From Moraxellaceae bacterium (GTDB lineage Bacteria; Pseudomonadota; Gammaproteobacteria; Pseudomonadales; Moraxellaceae): DNA of 64,000 bases. The position numbers were made by a program, and so were the translations under genes. Positions 30,670-38,890 of the stretch are shown in pieces. Location: the NCBI GenBank assembly GCA_029237815.1, contig JAQZBP010000001.1, positions 1 to 64,000 of the forward strand, in the 5' to 3' direction. The stretch's first letter is position 1, and every line of letters begins with the position of its first letter. The notes beneath the pieces are model-generated. The model did not search any database. It was not told the DNA's origin and saw only the letters and a program-made list of their open reading frames with translations.

Positions 30670-30689
30670 TGCTGTCCATGCGTACAGTA
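30670..30689. promoter_or_regulatory. LexA (SOS) box upstream of recA
   Basis: On the minus strand TACTGTACGCATGGACAGCA matches the LexA consensus CTGT-N8-ACAG exactly in both half sites. It lies 48 bp before the recA ATG and 3 bp inside the end of the pncC-recA gap, so it should control recA-recX. Confidence 0.9.
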
Positions 30690-30692
30690 TTC

Positions 30693-31199
30693 TTACATGC
30701 TCGTTTTGGCGCTGGCAAGCATGAGCAACTCATGAAGTCGTTGTAAGGATGTTTCTACGGTGGCGCGACGAATTGTGTCGCGGTCACCCCTGAACCGACG
30801 GCACTCGGCGCAAATACCCGCGGGGCCAGCCCACGCCAGCCAGACCGTACCTACCGGCTTGTCAGGACTTCCCCCACCAGGGCCGGCGATGCCGGTCACG
30901 GCTAGAGCCCAGGTGGCTCCGGCGCGCATCCTCGCGCCATCTGCCATTGCCCAGACCACCGGCTCGCTGACTGCCCCGTGAGCTTCGATCAGGGTGGGAT
31001 CGACGCCAAGCTCTTCCGTCTTGGCAGCATTGGAGTAGGTCACCCAGCCCCGCTCGAACCATGCGGAACTACCAGCAATACGAGTTACAGCCTCTGCGAT
31101 GCCGCCCCCTGTGCAGGACTCGGCCGTTGCCAGTGTGTCGCCCACGGACAACAGCCGCTCGCCAATGCGTGTCGCCAGTTCAGTAATCGGATCGGACAC
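30693..31199 (-). CDS. pncC: Nicotinamide-nucleotide amidase (CinA C-terminal domain protein)
   Basis: Deamidates nicotinamide mononucleotide to nicotinic acid mononucleotide in the pyridine nucleotide salvage cycle. The 168-residue stand-alone CinA-C protein has the family motifs [31 protein letters not shown] and [20 protein letters not shown]. It lies upstream of recA, as in Pseudomonas and E. coli, and may contribute readthrough into recA. Confidence 0.93.
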   Translation of the reverse strand: MSDPITELATRIGERLLSVGDTLATAESCTGGGIAEAVTRIAGSSAWFERGWVTYSNAAKTEELGVDPTLIEAHGAVSEPVVWAMADGARMRAGATWALAVTGIAGPGGGSPDKPVGTVWLAWAGPAGICAECRRFRGDRDTIRRATVETSLQRLHELLMLASAKTSM

Positions 31200-31381
31200 A
31201 CACCCTCCGGTTGCGAAGCCAGGGCCTGCGGCAGCAATTGCCCGCGGAAATGCCTGAAGGAGGCCACCTTACCCGGCTCGCCCGGACGCGACCAGATGAC
31301 AATTGCGGGAAATCACCGAGACTGGCCGCCTACAGGCGCTCTCCGTATCATCCCCGGCTTTATCCTGTGCCACGGATCGTC

Positions 31382-33955
31382 ATGAACTCGGACAGCCTTA
31401 GCGACCACACCCCGATGATGCAGCAGTACCTGCGCATCAAGGCCGAACATCCGCACGAGTTGGTGTTCTACCGAATGGGCGACTTCTACGAGCTGTTTTT
31501 CGATGACGCCATCAAGGCCGCCCGCCTGCTCGATATCACCCTGACTGCGCGCGGCAAATCGGCCGGTCAGCCCATTCCCATGGCGGGAGTCCCCTTTCAC
31601 GCGGCCGAGTCCTATCTCGGCAAGCTGACCCGCCTTGGCGAATCGGTCGTGATCTGCGAGCAGATCGGCGATCCGGCCACCAGCAAAGGGCCGGTCGAGC
31701 GCGCAGTAGCGCGCATCGTGACGCCCGGCACGGTCAGCGACGAGGCTTTCCTGGATGAGCGCCAGGACACGCTCATGTGTGCTGTCTGCGGCAACGGAGA
31801 ACGCGTGGGCCTGGCGAGCATGGACCTGGCTGGCGGGCGCTTTTCCCTGCAAGAAATTGCTACGGAGGCCGAGCTGCTGGCAGAACTGGCGCGCCTCAAT
31901 CCGGCGGAACTCCTGATTGCCGAAGATAGCGGGCTGCTGCCGCTTCTGGACGAGCGCCGTGGCCTCCGCAAGCGCATGCCTTGGGAATTCGATCCCGAAG
32001 CCGCCGAACGCGCCCTGTGCCAGCAGTTCCAGGTCAAGGATCTGCTGGGTTTCGGTTGCGCCGGCATGAGCCTCGGCGTTGCTGCAGCGGGCGCGCTGCT
32101 GGGCTATGCGCAGGAAACTCAGCGTACCTCGCTGCCCCACCTGCGTGGCCTGCGCGTTGACTCCGGTGAAGATACGCTACAGATGGATCCGGCCACGCGG
32201 CGCAATCTCGAACTGACGCAAAACTTGAACGGCGATTTCGAGCACAGCCTGGCCTGGGTGCTCGACAGCTGCGCCAGTGCCATGGGTTCGCGCATGCTCC
32301 GACGCTGGCTACACCAGCCGCTGCGTCAGCACGATGTGCTGCGCCGGCGGCAGCAGGCCGTGGGCGAGCTGCAGCACAACTACCGCTTCGAGCCGTTGCG
32401 CGAGTTGCTGCGTGACGTCGGCGACGTGGAACGGATCCTCTCCCGCATTGCGCTGAAATCGGCGCGCCCGCGCGACCTGTCGCGCCTGCGTGACACCCTT
32501 GCCCTGCTGCCCCAGGTGCAGGTGCAGTTACGACCGCTTGAAGGCGCGCATATCAGGGAGCTGGCACGGCAAACCAGCAACTACCCGGATCTCGTGGACC
32601 TGCTGACCCGGGCTATTATCGAAGTACCGCCGCTGGTTATCCGCGACGGGGGCGTGATCCGCGAAGGCTATGACAGTGACCTCGACGAGCTGCGCGGAAT
32701 CAGCGCCAATGCAGGTGACTACCTTTTGCAACTCGAACAGCGCGAGCGCGAGGCCACCGGCATCCCCACGCTGAAAATTGGCTACAACCGTGTCAGCGGT
32801 TACTACATCGAGCTCACCAGAGCCCAGTCGGAAAACGCGCCGGCGCACTTCATCCGGCGGCAGACTCTGAAAAACGCCGAACGCTTCATCACACCAGAGC
32901 TAAAGGTCTTCGAGGACAAGGCGCTCTCCGCCTCTTCACGCGCGCTGGCGCGGGAAAAAGCACTCTATGAAGCCCTGCTGGAGCAACTCACCGATCATCT
33001 GGCCGCGCTACAGCAGAGTGGAGAGGCACTGGCGGAGCTCGACGTGCTGGCGAACTTCGCCGAGCGCGCCTGCACGCTGGGACTCTCCTGCCCCGAGCTT
33101 GTCGCCGAGCCCGGTATCCATATCGATGCCGGACGCCATCCCGTCGTGGAAAAGGTGCTGGACAGCCCATTCACACCCAACTCGGTGAGCCTTTCTCCAG
33201 AGCGGCGCATGCTGGTCATCACCGGCCCCAACATGGGCGGCAAATCCACCTTCATGCGGCAAACCGCGCTGATAGTGCTGCTGACGCATGTGGGATCCTT
33301 CGTCCCGGCGGCCGGCGCGCGCATTGGCCCGGTGGATCGTATCTTCACCCGTATCGGCTCTTCGGACGATCTGGCCGGCGGTCGCTCGACCTTTATGGTG
33401 GAGATGACTGAAACGGCGAATATCCTCCATAACGCCACTCCCAACAGCCTAGTGCTGATGGACGAGGTGGGACGCGGTACCAGCACCTTTGACGGCCTCT
33501 CGCTGGCGTGGGCTGCAGCCGACTACCTGGCTCGCGAGATCCGGGCGCTGACCCTCTTCGCCACACACTACTTCGAGCTCACCACGCTCCCCGAGCTGGA
33601 CGAGGGCGTGGTCAACGTCCATCTGGCAGCAGCCGAACACGGCGAACGCATCCTGTTCCTGCACAGTGTGAAGGAGGGACCTGCAAGTCAGAGCTATGGC
33701 CTGCAGGTAGCGCAACTGGCAGGCATCCCGGCGCCCGTCATCCAGAGCGCGAGGAACAAACTGGCCCAGCTCGAGAACCAGGAAGTGCGGGCCCAGCTCA
33801 TGCCGGCTGCAGCCGCCCCTGATCGCCCATTGCAGAACGACCTGTTCGCCAGTGGCCCGAGCCCGGTGGAATTGCGCCTGGCCGGCATCAATCCCGACAG
33901 CCTCAGCCCCCGCGAGGCCTTGGACCTCATCTACGCCCTCAAGAAGCTGATTTAG
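31382..33955 (+). CDS. mutS: DNA mismatch repair protein MutS
   Basis: Recognises mismatches and small loops and recruits MutL. The 857-residue protein has the mismatch-reading Phe-X-Glu (Phe35-Tyr36-Glu37 in [11 protein letters not shown]), the connector, lever and clamp domains, and an ABC-type ATPase with Walker [10 protein letters not shown] (615-623), signature STFMVEM and Walker [13 protein letters not shown]. The open frame extends upstream, but ATG 31382 gives the family start. It diverges from pncC and is followed by fdxA. Confidence 0.97.
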   Translation: MNSDSLSDHTPMMQQYLRIKAEHPHELVFYRMGDFYELFFDDAIKAARLLDITLTARGKSAGQPIPMAGVPFHAAESYLGKLTRLGESVVICEQIGDPATSKGPVERAVARIVTPGTVSDEAFLDERQDTLMCAVCGNGERVGLASMDLAGGRFSLQEIATEAELLAELARLNPAELLIAEDSGLLPLLDERRGLRKRMPWEFDPEAAERALCQQFQVKDLLGFGCAGMSLGVAAAGALLGYAQETQRTSLPHLRGLRVDSGEDTLQMDPATRRNLELTQNLNGDFEHSLAWVLDSCASAMGSRMLRRWLHQPLRQHDVLRRRQQAVGELQHNYRFEPLRELLRDVGDVERILSRIALKSARPRDLSRLRDTLALLPQVQVQLRPLEGAHIRELARQTSNYPDLVDLLTRAIIEVPPLVIRDGGVIREGYDSDLDELRGISANAGDYLLQLEQREREATGIPTLKIGYNRVSGYYIELTRAQSENAPAHFIRRQTLKNAERFITPELKVFEDKALSASSRALAREKALYEALLEQLTDHLAALQQSGEALAELDVLANFAERACTLGLSCPELVAEPGIHIDAGRHPVVEKVLDSPFTPNSVSLSPERRMLVITGPNMGGKSTFMRQTALIVLLTHVGSFVPAAGARIGPVDRIFTRIGSSDDLAGGRSTFMVEMTETANILHNATPNSLVLMDEVGRGTSTFDGLSLAWAAADYLAREIRALTLFATHYFELTTLPELDEGVVNVHLAAAEHGERILFLHSVKEGPASQSYGLQVAQLAGIPAPVIQSARNKLAQLENQEVRAQLMPAAAAPDRPLQNDLFASGPSPVELRLAGINPDSLSPREALDLIYALKKLI

Positions 33956-33994
33956 ACCAGCAGTATTTTGAATGAGCCCGTCAGACCGGTCTGA

Positions 33995-34024
33995 TTGCCT
34001 CGGTACCGGTCGTGCCAGTAGACT
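33995..34024 (+). promoter_or_regulatory. Possible promoter of fdxA
   Basis: TTGCCT (33995-34000) and TAGACT (34019-34024) with an 18-bp spacer lie 38 bp before the fdxA start. Modest match to sigma-70; fdxA could also be read from mutS. Confidence 0.35.
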
Positions 34025-34062
34025 AGCGGCCGTTTTTTGGCTCCTAACCAGGTAGGTTCAGC

Positions 34063-34386
34063 ATGACGTTCGTCGTCACCGAGAACTGCATCAAGTGCAA
34101 GTACCAGGACTGCGTGGAAGTGTGTCCCGTGGACTGCTTCTATGAAGGCCCGAATTTCCTCGTGATCCACCCCGACGAGTGCATCGACTGCGCCCTCTGC
34201 GAGCCCGAGTGCCCTGCCAATGCCATCTTCTCAGAAGACGAGCTTCCGGCTGACCAGAAGGAATTCATCCAGATCAATGCAGAGCTGGCAGAGGTTTGGC
34301 CGAACATTACCCAGAAAGGTGACGCTCCTGCTGACGCCAAAGAGTGGGACGGAAAGCCTGGCAAGCGCGCCCTGCTGGAACGATGA
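34063..34386 (+). CDS. fdxA: Seven-iron ferredoxin FdxA
   Basis: A 107-residue electron carrier with one [3Fe-4S] and one [4Fe-4S] cluster. Cysteine pattern: [20 protein letters not shown], with the extended spacing of the 3Fe site, and [12 protein letters not shown] for the 4Fe site; the C-terminal extension [13 protein letters not shown] is typical of Azotobacter FdI-type proteins. AGGTAGG precedes the ATG. The mutS-fdxA pair followed by an Rsm RNA is Pseudomonas-like. Confidence 0.96.
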   Translation: MTFVVTENCIKCKYQDCVEVCPVDCFYEGPNFLVIHPDECIDCALCEPECPANAIFSEDELPADQKEFIQINAELAEVWPNITQKGDAPADAKEWDGKPGKRALLER

Positions 34387-34401
34387 TCCTTTGCAAGCGC
34401 G

Positions 34402-34430
34402 AAAAGGCAGCCTGATGGCTGCCTTTTTTT
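34402..34430 (+). terminator. Terminator after fdxA
   Basis: Stem AAAAGGCAGCC / GGCTGCCTTTT with a TGAT loop and a run of seven T residues lies 16 bp after the fdxA stop. Confidence 0.92.
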
Positions 34431-34473
34431 GGCCCGTCCCGAATGGAGGAGCCTGTCGAATTGAATCGCGAGC

Positions 34474-34501
34474 AAAATAAAAGGGGCGCTTGCGCGCCCC
34501 T
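34474..34501 (-). terminator. Terminator of the RsmZ-like RNA
   Basis: An 8-bp GC stem (AGGGGCGC / GCGCCCCT, loop GCAA on the transcribed strand) is followed by TTTTATTTT on the minus strand. No minus-strand protein gene ends nearby, which supports an RNA gene upstream of it. Confidence 0.9.
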
Positions 34502-34687
34502 CGATGGAATCACAAGCTCCCTGCTCGATGACTCCCAACGTCCCTGATACTCATCCTTAAGCTTGCCATCCTGGCAAGAGTCCCTCTCGTCCACCGCTCC
34601 CTGCGGAATGAGCAGATACTACCTCTGCACCAACTCACCTCAAGGTCCTTGCCCCGATGAAACAACGAGGCTGGTGAGCCAGCTATT
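34474..34687 (-). ncRNA. rsmZ: RsmZ/CsrB-type CsrA-sequestering small RNA
   Basis: There is no open frame here, but the minus strand carries nine GGA motifs in about 130 nt (complement triplets at 34518, 34533, 34541, 34554, 34569, 34581, 34590, 34598 and 34646). Several sit in hairpin loops: CCGC-AGGGA-GCGG, CTTGCC-AGGAT-GGCAAG, CGAGC-AGGGA-GCTTG and GAG-AGGGA-CTC. It ends in a strong terminator (AGGGGCGC/GCGCCCCT then TTTTATTTT). This is the architecture of RsmZ/RsmY/CsrB RNAs, which bind several CsrA dimers and release target mRNAs. In Pseudomonas rsmZ also adjoins fdxA. The 3' end is well defined; the 5' end is estimated (within about 15 nt). Confidence 0.85.
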
Positions 34688-34770
34688 AGCCTAAGCCACT
34701 GTTTTAAATAAACTATTACAGATAAATAAAGCGAAATTTATGCCCATTTGCAGCTAACGCCTACAGGGAC

Positions 34771-34788
34771 TGTGCGATATATCCCACA
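34771..34788. promoter_or_regulatory. Candidate GacA upstream activating site of the RsmZ-like RNA
   Basis: TGTGCGATATATCCCACA is an 18-bp imperfect palindrome with TGT/ACA ends and a 6-bp AT-rich centre. It has the same geometry as the GacA box (TGTAAG-N6-CTTACA) but differs in the inner bases. It lies about 90 bp upstream of the estimated sRNA start. Confidence 0.5.
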
Positions 34789-34887
34789 AGCGACTTAGCT
34801 GCATTCGCAAGAAACCAGAATGGAACAGGCCATCCATATAGGGCCAGCCCCAAGTGTGAGGGCGATGACCAGCTACAGACGCCGCCG

Positions 34888-35352
34888 TCAGATCATCGAC
34901 TGCTGAAAGTTCTGCAGCCCGATACGCTGGATGAGGTCGAGCTGGGTTTCTATCCAGTCGATATGCTCTTCCTCACTATGCAGGATCTTTTCGAAGATTT
35001 CCCGAGAACCATAGTCCCCCACCTGCTCGCAATGGGCGATAGCCAGCTTGAGGTCGGGATGAGCCTGATGTTCGATCTTCAGGTCGCAGCGCAGCGCCTC
35101 CTCGACATTCTCGCCGATGTAAATCTTGTTGAGCGCCTGGAGGTTAGGTAGTCCTTCAAGAAACAGGATGCGCTCGATCAAGAGGTCCGCATGCTTCATT
35201 TCATCGATGGACTCATGATATTCGTGGTCGCCGAGCTTCTTGAGGCCCCAGTTCTTGAACATGCGTGCATGCAGAAAATACTGGTTTATCGCAGTCAACT
35301 CGTTGGCCAGCACCTTGTTCAGGTAGCTGATGACCTGGGCATCCCCTTTCAT
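34888..35352 (-). CDS. bfr: Bacterioferritin
   Basis: A haem-containing iron-storage 24-mer subunit of 154 residues. Ferroxidase ligands Glu18, Glu51, His54, Glu94, Glu127 and His130 and the haem ligand Met52 ([12 protein letters not shown]) are all present, so it is predicted catalytic rather than a Bfr-alpha type lacking iron ligands. It lies 78 bp downstream of bfd, same strand, probably one iron-regulated unit. AAGGA precedes the ATG. Confidence 0.95.
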   Translation of the reverse strand: MKGDAQVISYLNKVLANELTAINQYFLHARMFKNWGLKKLGDHEYHESIDEMKHADLLIERILFLEGLPNLQALNKIYIGENVEEALRCDLKIEHQAHPDLKLAIAHCEQVGDYGSREIFEKILHSEEEHIDWIETQLDLIQRIGLQNFQQSMI

Positions 35353-35430
35353 GGCTGCATCCTTCTTTTATGGCAATTGGCAGAGCCTATCTTAGCAGGA
35401 GCAGGCAGCAGGAGCTGTGGATTGCAGGGG

Positions 35431-35628
35431 TCAGGCAGCGCCCGCAATGTCCCGGGAGGCCTCGGTCAAAGCTTGATCCAGTATCTGCCGGGCATCCGGG
35501 GCACAGCGCCCGCACTGACTCCCGACCCCCAAGCAACTGCGCAGTTCGCGCATGCTGCAGCAGCCTTGATCCCGAACAGCCTCACGAATCTGGGAGTCTG
35601 TCACTGCCTTGCAGATACACACGTACAT
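35431..35628 (-). CDS. bfd: Bacterioferritin-associated ferredoxin
   Basis: A small [2Fe-2S] protein of 65 residues that reduces bacterioferritin and releases stored iron. The ligands are seen as VCICKAV (CxC) and GSQCGRCAPDAR (CxxC). I use the ATG at 35628 (GGAG 6 bp upstream); a GTG at 35649 would add seven residues. A Fur-like site lies 23 bp upstream of the start. Confidence 0.92.
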   Translation of the reverse strand: MYVCICKAVTDSQIREAVRDQGCCSMRELRSCLGVGSQCGRCAPDARQILDQALTEASRDIAGAA

Positions 35629-35650
35629 ATCGGGCTCCGCACAGAACACT

Positions 35651-35672
35651 AATGCGAATTATTATCATTAAT
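35651..35672. promoter_or_regulatory. Fur box upstream of bfd-bfr
   Basis: The minus strand reads ATTAATGATAATAATTCGCA, a good match to the 7-1-7 Fur site (TGATAAT-A-ATTnnCA). It lies 23 bp before the bfd ATG and overlaps the likely promoter, so low iron should induce bfd. Confidence 0.75.
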
Positions 35673-35753
35673 TTCCGTGCGCCAGACAAGCCCACCCATC
35701 GTTCCCTGTCTAGCTGAAGATGATCCGAGCTCCGCCTCAGCCAACTCAGGGCC

Positions 35754-35780
35754 AAAAAAAAGCCCACATCGTGTGGGCTT
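35754..35780 (-). terminator. Terminator of the two-component operon
   Basis: Stem AAGCCCACA / TGTGGGCTT with eight consecutive T residues on the minus strand lies about 130 bp after the sensor kinase stop. Confidence 0.85.
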
Positions 35781-35907
35781 AACAGGGGTACAACCAAGAT
35801 TTGCTGCCAGTTTGAGGAGTCCAACAGTCTTGGGGCTTGCCTTGACTGATGTAGGGATGATGAAGGCGGCATCGTCAGCCGTCTGTTGGGCGGATGTGCG
35901 GGTACTG

Positions 35908-37551
35908 TTAAATCGTGTTATCCGCTGAGGTCTTCTGGCGGCGCGCGTGCCGGAGGCTCTGCTTGACGGGCCACCGGAAGGTGAAGCTGGCCCCTTTCAG
36001 ATCAGCGCTTTGTGACACCTCGACGCTTCCTCCGTGCCAAAAGGCAATTCGCTGGACAATTGAGAGCCCCAAGCCATACCCCCCTGACGCCCGGGTTCGA
36101 CTATCGTCCAGACGTGCAAAGGGTTCGAATATCCGCTCGCGGTCCTTTTCGGGGATGCCCGGCCCATCATCCTCAACCCTGACCCAGGCTGCATTCCCCT
36201 TTACGCCGCCAGTGAGCCTCACTGTAGATCTGGCATAGCGGACGGCGTTACCCGCGAGGTTCTGCAGAATGCGATGCAGGTACCGCACCTCCGCCTCAAC
36301 CTGGGCATCGGGCTGATCAACCAGCACGTCGATACGATGACCTGTATTCAGTGCCTCCGTTTCATGCCCTACCCGCTCGAGCAGCGACTTCAGCTCCACC
36401 ACTTCGAAGCGAAGCGCCAACGTCCCTTGCTCGAGCTTGGCATAGGTGAGGATTTCGTCGATCAGTAGGTTGAGCTGCTCGACATCCTGGTCGAGTAGCT
36501 GCAACTGCTCATGGCGCTGGTCGCCGTCTTCTGTGTCGGCCAGCATTTCCATGCCGAATCGAAGCCGCGCCACAGGCGTGCGCAACTCATGCGAGACAGC
36601 CCGGGTCATCTCGCGCTGCGAATCGATCAATCGCTGAATATGCTCGGCCATGCCGTTGAAAGCATGCGCCAGGCGGCTGACCTCGTCGGATCCCTGTACC
36701 TGGGCACGGGCGCTCAGGTCACCACCGCGGATGTTCTGCACGGCCAACTCCATCTTCTTGAGCTTGCGCTCCAGAGGATGAATGATGAAATAGGCCGCCA
36801 CCGTGATGATCGACAGCACAGCAAGGGCCACCATCACGACCAGTTGCATGGGCATCCAGTCGAAGATATAGAGCGGCCCCAGCACCAGCACGCGCTCGGT
36901 CCCCGGCAAGGGCGCCACAATTCGCAACGATGAATTGCGCGTCCCCGAGCCCTCCTTCAGCACGAGAACCACCTCGTTGCGCAGGACACGCGAATGCTGG
37001 TCCCGGTCGAGCCCCGCCTTCTGCAGCGGCATCAGCAGGACCGGATACGGGAAATAGCGCTGCAGCTCCTGTATGCGCTGATCCTCGCGCCCGGGGTAGT
37101 GGCCCAGCTCTTCGAGGAAGAACACGGCCAGGGCCTTGGCCTGCTGCTCGGACACCTTGGACATGCGGGTCTTTATATACAGCTCATCGCGGCCGGGAAC
37201 GCGCGAGTAGATGTCGGCGAAGTTCTGCTCCTCGTTGGAGTGGAACACGGCACGGCCTTCGGACAGGCGCGTGCGCTCGTCATCGGAGAAGCTGTGCTGG
37301 GCAGGCGTGACGATACTGATGGCGCTGTCCATCAGCTGGCTGGCCTCGGCGAGCCAGGCGGTGCGGGCATCCCCCTGCTGACGCGAGATCCCGAGCGCGA
37401 TCAGGTGGAAAATGCCGGTCGCCATGCTCTCGCGATAGCTGTCGGCACGCTGTTCGTTGATGGCCTGGATGAACAGATAGGCAAGCAACGCCACCGCCGC
37501 GATGACCAGCAGGATACCGCCATAGATTCGTACGAATATGCTGCTGGGCAT
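35908..37551 (-). CDS. Membrane sensor histidine kinase, RstB-like
   Basis: A 547-residue sensor. TM1 is residues 8-30 (YGGILLVIAAVALLAYLFIQ), followed by a periplasmic domain of about 205 residues, TM2 at 236-257, HAMP to about 310, a dimerisation/phosphoacceptor domain with His321 (RAVSHELRTPVAR), and a HATPase domain with N-box NLAGNAVRYARS and G-boxes EDDGPGIP and GYGLGLSI. It lies 21 bp after its response regulator. Overall layout resembles RstB; the signal is unknown. Confidence 0.9.
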   Translation of the reverse strand: MPSSIFVRIYGGILLVIAAVALLAYLFIQAINEQRADSYRESMATGIFHLIALGISRQQGDARTAWLAEASQLMDSAISIVTPAQHSFSDDERTRLSEGRAVFHSNEEQNFADIYSRVPGRDELYIKTRMSKVSEQQAKALAVFFLEELGHYPGREDQRIQELQRYFPYPVLLMPLQKAGLDRDQHSRVLRNEVVLVLKEGSGTRNSSLRIVAPLPGTERVLVLGPLYIFDWMPMQLVVMVALAVLSIITVAAYFIIHPLERKLKKMELAVQNIRGGDLSARAQVQGSDEVSRLAHAFNGMAEHIQRLIDSQREMTRAVSHELRTPVARLRFGMEMLADTEDGDQRHEQLQLLDQDVEQLNLLIDEILTYAKLEQGTLALRFEVVELKSLLERVGHETEALNTGHRIDVLVDQPDAQVEAEVRYLHRILQNLAGNAVRYARSTVRLTGGVKGNAAWVRVEDDGPGIPEKDRERIFEPFARLDDSRTRASGGYGLGLSIVQRIAFWHGGSVEVSQSADLKGASFTFRWPVKQSLRHARRQKTSADNTI

Positions 37552-37572
37552 GCGGAGCGGCTCGGTGACGCG

Positions 37573-38289
37573 TCAGGCGGATTCCTTGACGAAGAGATAG
37601 CCCTTGCTGCGCACGGTCTTGATGCGCTTGGGGTTCTCGGGATCATCGCCGATCTTGGGGCGGATACGGGAGATGCGTACGTCGATGGAACGGTCCTGTC
37701 CGTCGTATTCGATCCCGCGCAGGCGCTCGAAGATATCCTCGCGCGAGAGGATGCGGCCGGCATTGGAGGCGAGCAGCCACAGCAGGTCGTACTCGGCGCT
37801 GGTGAACTCGACCGGTTTGCCGTTCAGGATGACGGCGCGAGCGCCGTTGTCGATGACGAGTTCGCCGAAGTCCAGGCAGCTGGGAACCTCTTCGGCGGCC
37901 ATGTCGGAGCGGCGTAGCAGGGCCCGGATTCGCGCCAGCAGGACGCGAGGCTGGGCCGGCTTGGCCACGTAGTCATCGGCGCCCATCTCGAGGCCGAGCA
38001 CCTGGTCCATGTCTTCGGCGCGGGCTGTGAGCATGAGGATGGGCTGCTGGTAGCCCTGGGCACGGACCTCGCGGCAGACAGTCAGCCCGTCGGCGCCGGG
38101 GAGCATGATGTCGAGGACCACCATGTCGGGCTGATCTTCAATGATGCGTCGGATGGCACGGGCGCCGTCAGCTTCCACCCCCACCTCCAGTCCATTGCGG
38201 ATGAGATACTCCTGTGTCAGGGACGCCAGTCGCTCATCGTCTTCCACGATCAGTACGCGAGGCAGCTTTTCCGTAGTCTGGCTCATCAT
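37573..38289 (-). CDS. OmpR-family response regulator, RstA-like
   Basis: A 238-residue DNA-binding regulator. The receiver domain has the acidic pair VEDDERL, phospho-acceptor Asp60 (VVLDIMLPGADG), Thr in LMLTARAED and Lys in YVAKPAQPR. The C-terminal winged helix (EFTSAEYDLLWLLASNAGRI ... DVRISRIRPKIGDDPENPKR) is OmpR/PhoB type. AAAGGA lies upstream of the ATG. Two exact 16-bp direct repeats 50-90 bp upstream may be its own binding sites. Confidence 0.92.
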   Translation of the reverse strand: MMSQTTEKLPRVLIVEDDERLASLTQEYLIRNGLEVGVEADGARAIRRIIEDQPDMVVLDIMLPGADGLTVCREVRAQGYQQPILMLTARAEDMDQVLGLEMGADDYVAKPAQPRVLLARIRALLRRSDMAAEEVPSCLDFGELVIDNGARAVILNGKPVEFTSAEYDLLWLLASNAGRILSREDIFERLRGIEYDGQDRSIDVRISRIRPKIGDDPENPKRIKTVRSKGYLFVKESA

Positions 38290-38338
38290 ATAATTCCTTT
38301 ATAAAACATGTGGATAGGAAGCATCCCAGAGCTCTGCA

Positions 38339-38354
38339 GAATTGTAACTGCGGC
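38339..38354. repeat. Direct repeat copy 1 upstream of the response regulator
   Basis: GAATTGTAACTGCGGC is repeated exactly at 38363-38378, a 24-bp period. The complement contains GTTACA, the conserved half of the E. coli RstA box, so a regulator site is plausible. Confidence 0.65.
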
Positions 38355-38362
38355 GATCATAC

Positions 38363-38378
38363 GAATTGTAACTGCGGC
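38363..38378. repeat. Direct repeat copy 2 upstream of the response regulator
   Basis: Second exact copy of the 16-bp unit at 38339-38354; the 8 bp between copies are unrelated sequence. Confidence 0.65.
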
Positions 38379-38545
38379 TCCCAAGCCGGGATAACCAAAT
38401 CACTACAAGACCCGAGGCGTACCTGCACATAAGAAAAGCCTTTGCCGCACAATTTCACCACTACATATTGTGTCCACACGAAATCCCAGCTGAACCCTAG
38501 CAGTCACGCCCGTTCCCCCCTGACTACCCACTACTGCCACACAAC

Positions 38546-38566
38546 ATATCCACAAAGTTATCCCCG
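38546..38566 (+). promoter_or_regulatory. DnaA-box-like pair upstream of nrdA
   Basis: ATATCCACA (8 of 9 to TTATCCACA) is followed 3 bp later by TTATCCCCG (7 of 9). Another 8-of-9 copy lies on the opposite strand near 38309-38317. DnaA sites control nrdAB in E. coli; here the function is inferred. Confidence 0.4.
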
Positions 38567-38576
38567 ACGCTCATAC

Positions 38577-38605
38577 TTGCGGGGTCCGCACAAACGGCTT
38601 ATCTT
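38577..38605 (+). promoter_or_regulatory. Probable nrdA promoter
   Basis: TTGCGG (38577-38582) and TATCTT (38600-38605) with a 17-bp spacer. The -10 sits inside the first NrdR-like box, which fits repression by NrdR. Confidence 0.5.
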
Positions 38606-38609
38606 GTAG
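38594..38609. promoter_or_regulatory. nrdR box: NrdR-box-like site 1
   Basis: ACGGCTTATCTTGTAG is a degenerate match (about 9-10 of 16) to the NrdR consensus ACACTATATATAGTGT. Support comes mainly from its 32-bp register with the better box 2 and its overlap with the -10. Confidence 0.4.
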
Positions 38610-38625
38610 GTCTATAGGGGTACCG

Positions 38626-38641
38626 ACACCATATGTAGCGT
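38626..38641. promoter_or_regulatory. nrdR box: NrdR-box-like site 2
   Basis: ACACCATATGTAGCGT matches the NrdR consensus at 13 of 16 positions. It begins 32 bp after box 1, three helical turns, which is the usual paired spacing. Confidence 0.6.
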
Positions 38642-38890
38642 TGTTGCCGGGCAGCACACTTTCACCTCCTCCCTCCATTCTCATAAGAACACAGGGTGAA
38701 AGTCTCGGGATTTTGTCGCGGCCAACACGGTTCAACAGGGATTTCCAGGGTCTGGATGCCGCCACTGGTGGCCAGCGCAAGCACAAGATGTAGTGGTTGA
38801 CGCTCCCGGGAATGACCTCTGCCAGCGGCACAACGCAGGTTCGGGCCTTTTTACCTTTTTCTTTTTCTCACATTGCCAATGGGAAGCCTC

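Larger units (their letters stand above)
38290..38890. other. 601-bp divergent control region (response regulator / nrdA)
   Basis: No protein gene is supported here. The left third contains the direct repeats near the response regulator, the centre DnaA-box-like sequences, and the right third the nrdA promoter with two NrdR-box-like sites and a leader of about 280 nt. Specific elements are listed separately. Confidence 0.7.

Noticed and set aside
34441-34887. Missed small protein between fdxA and bfr
   Set aside because: Frames are short and lack RBS; the GGA hairpin pattern and terminator explain the region better as an RNA gene.
38641-38890. Possible cobalamin riboswitch in the nrdA leader
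   Set aside because: No recognisable B12-box in the 250-nt leader; nrdA here is class Ia, not B12 dependent.
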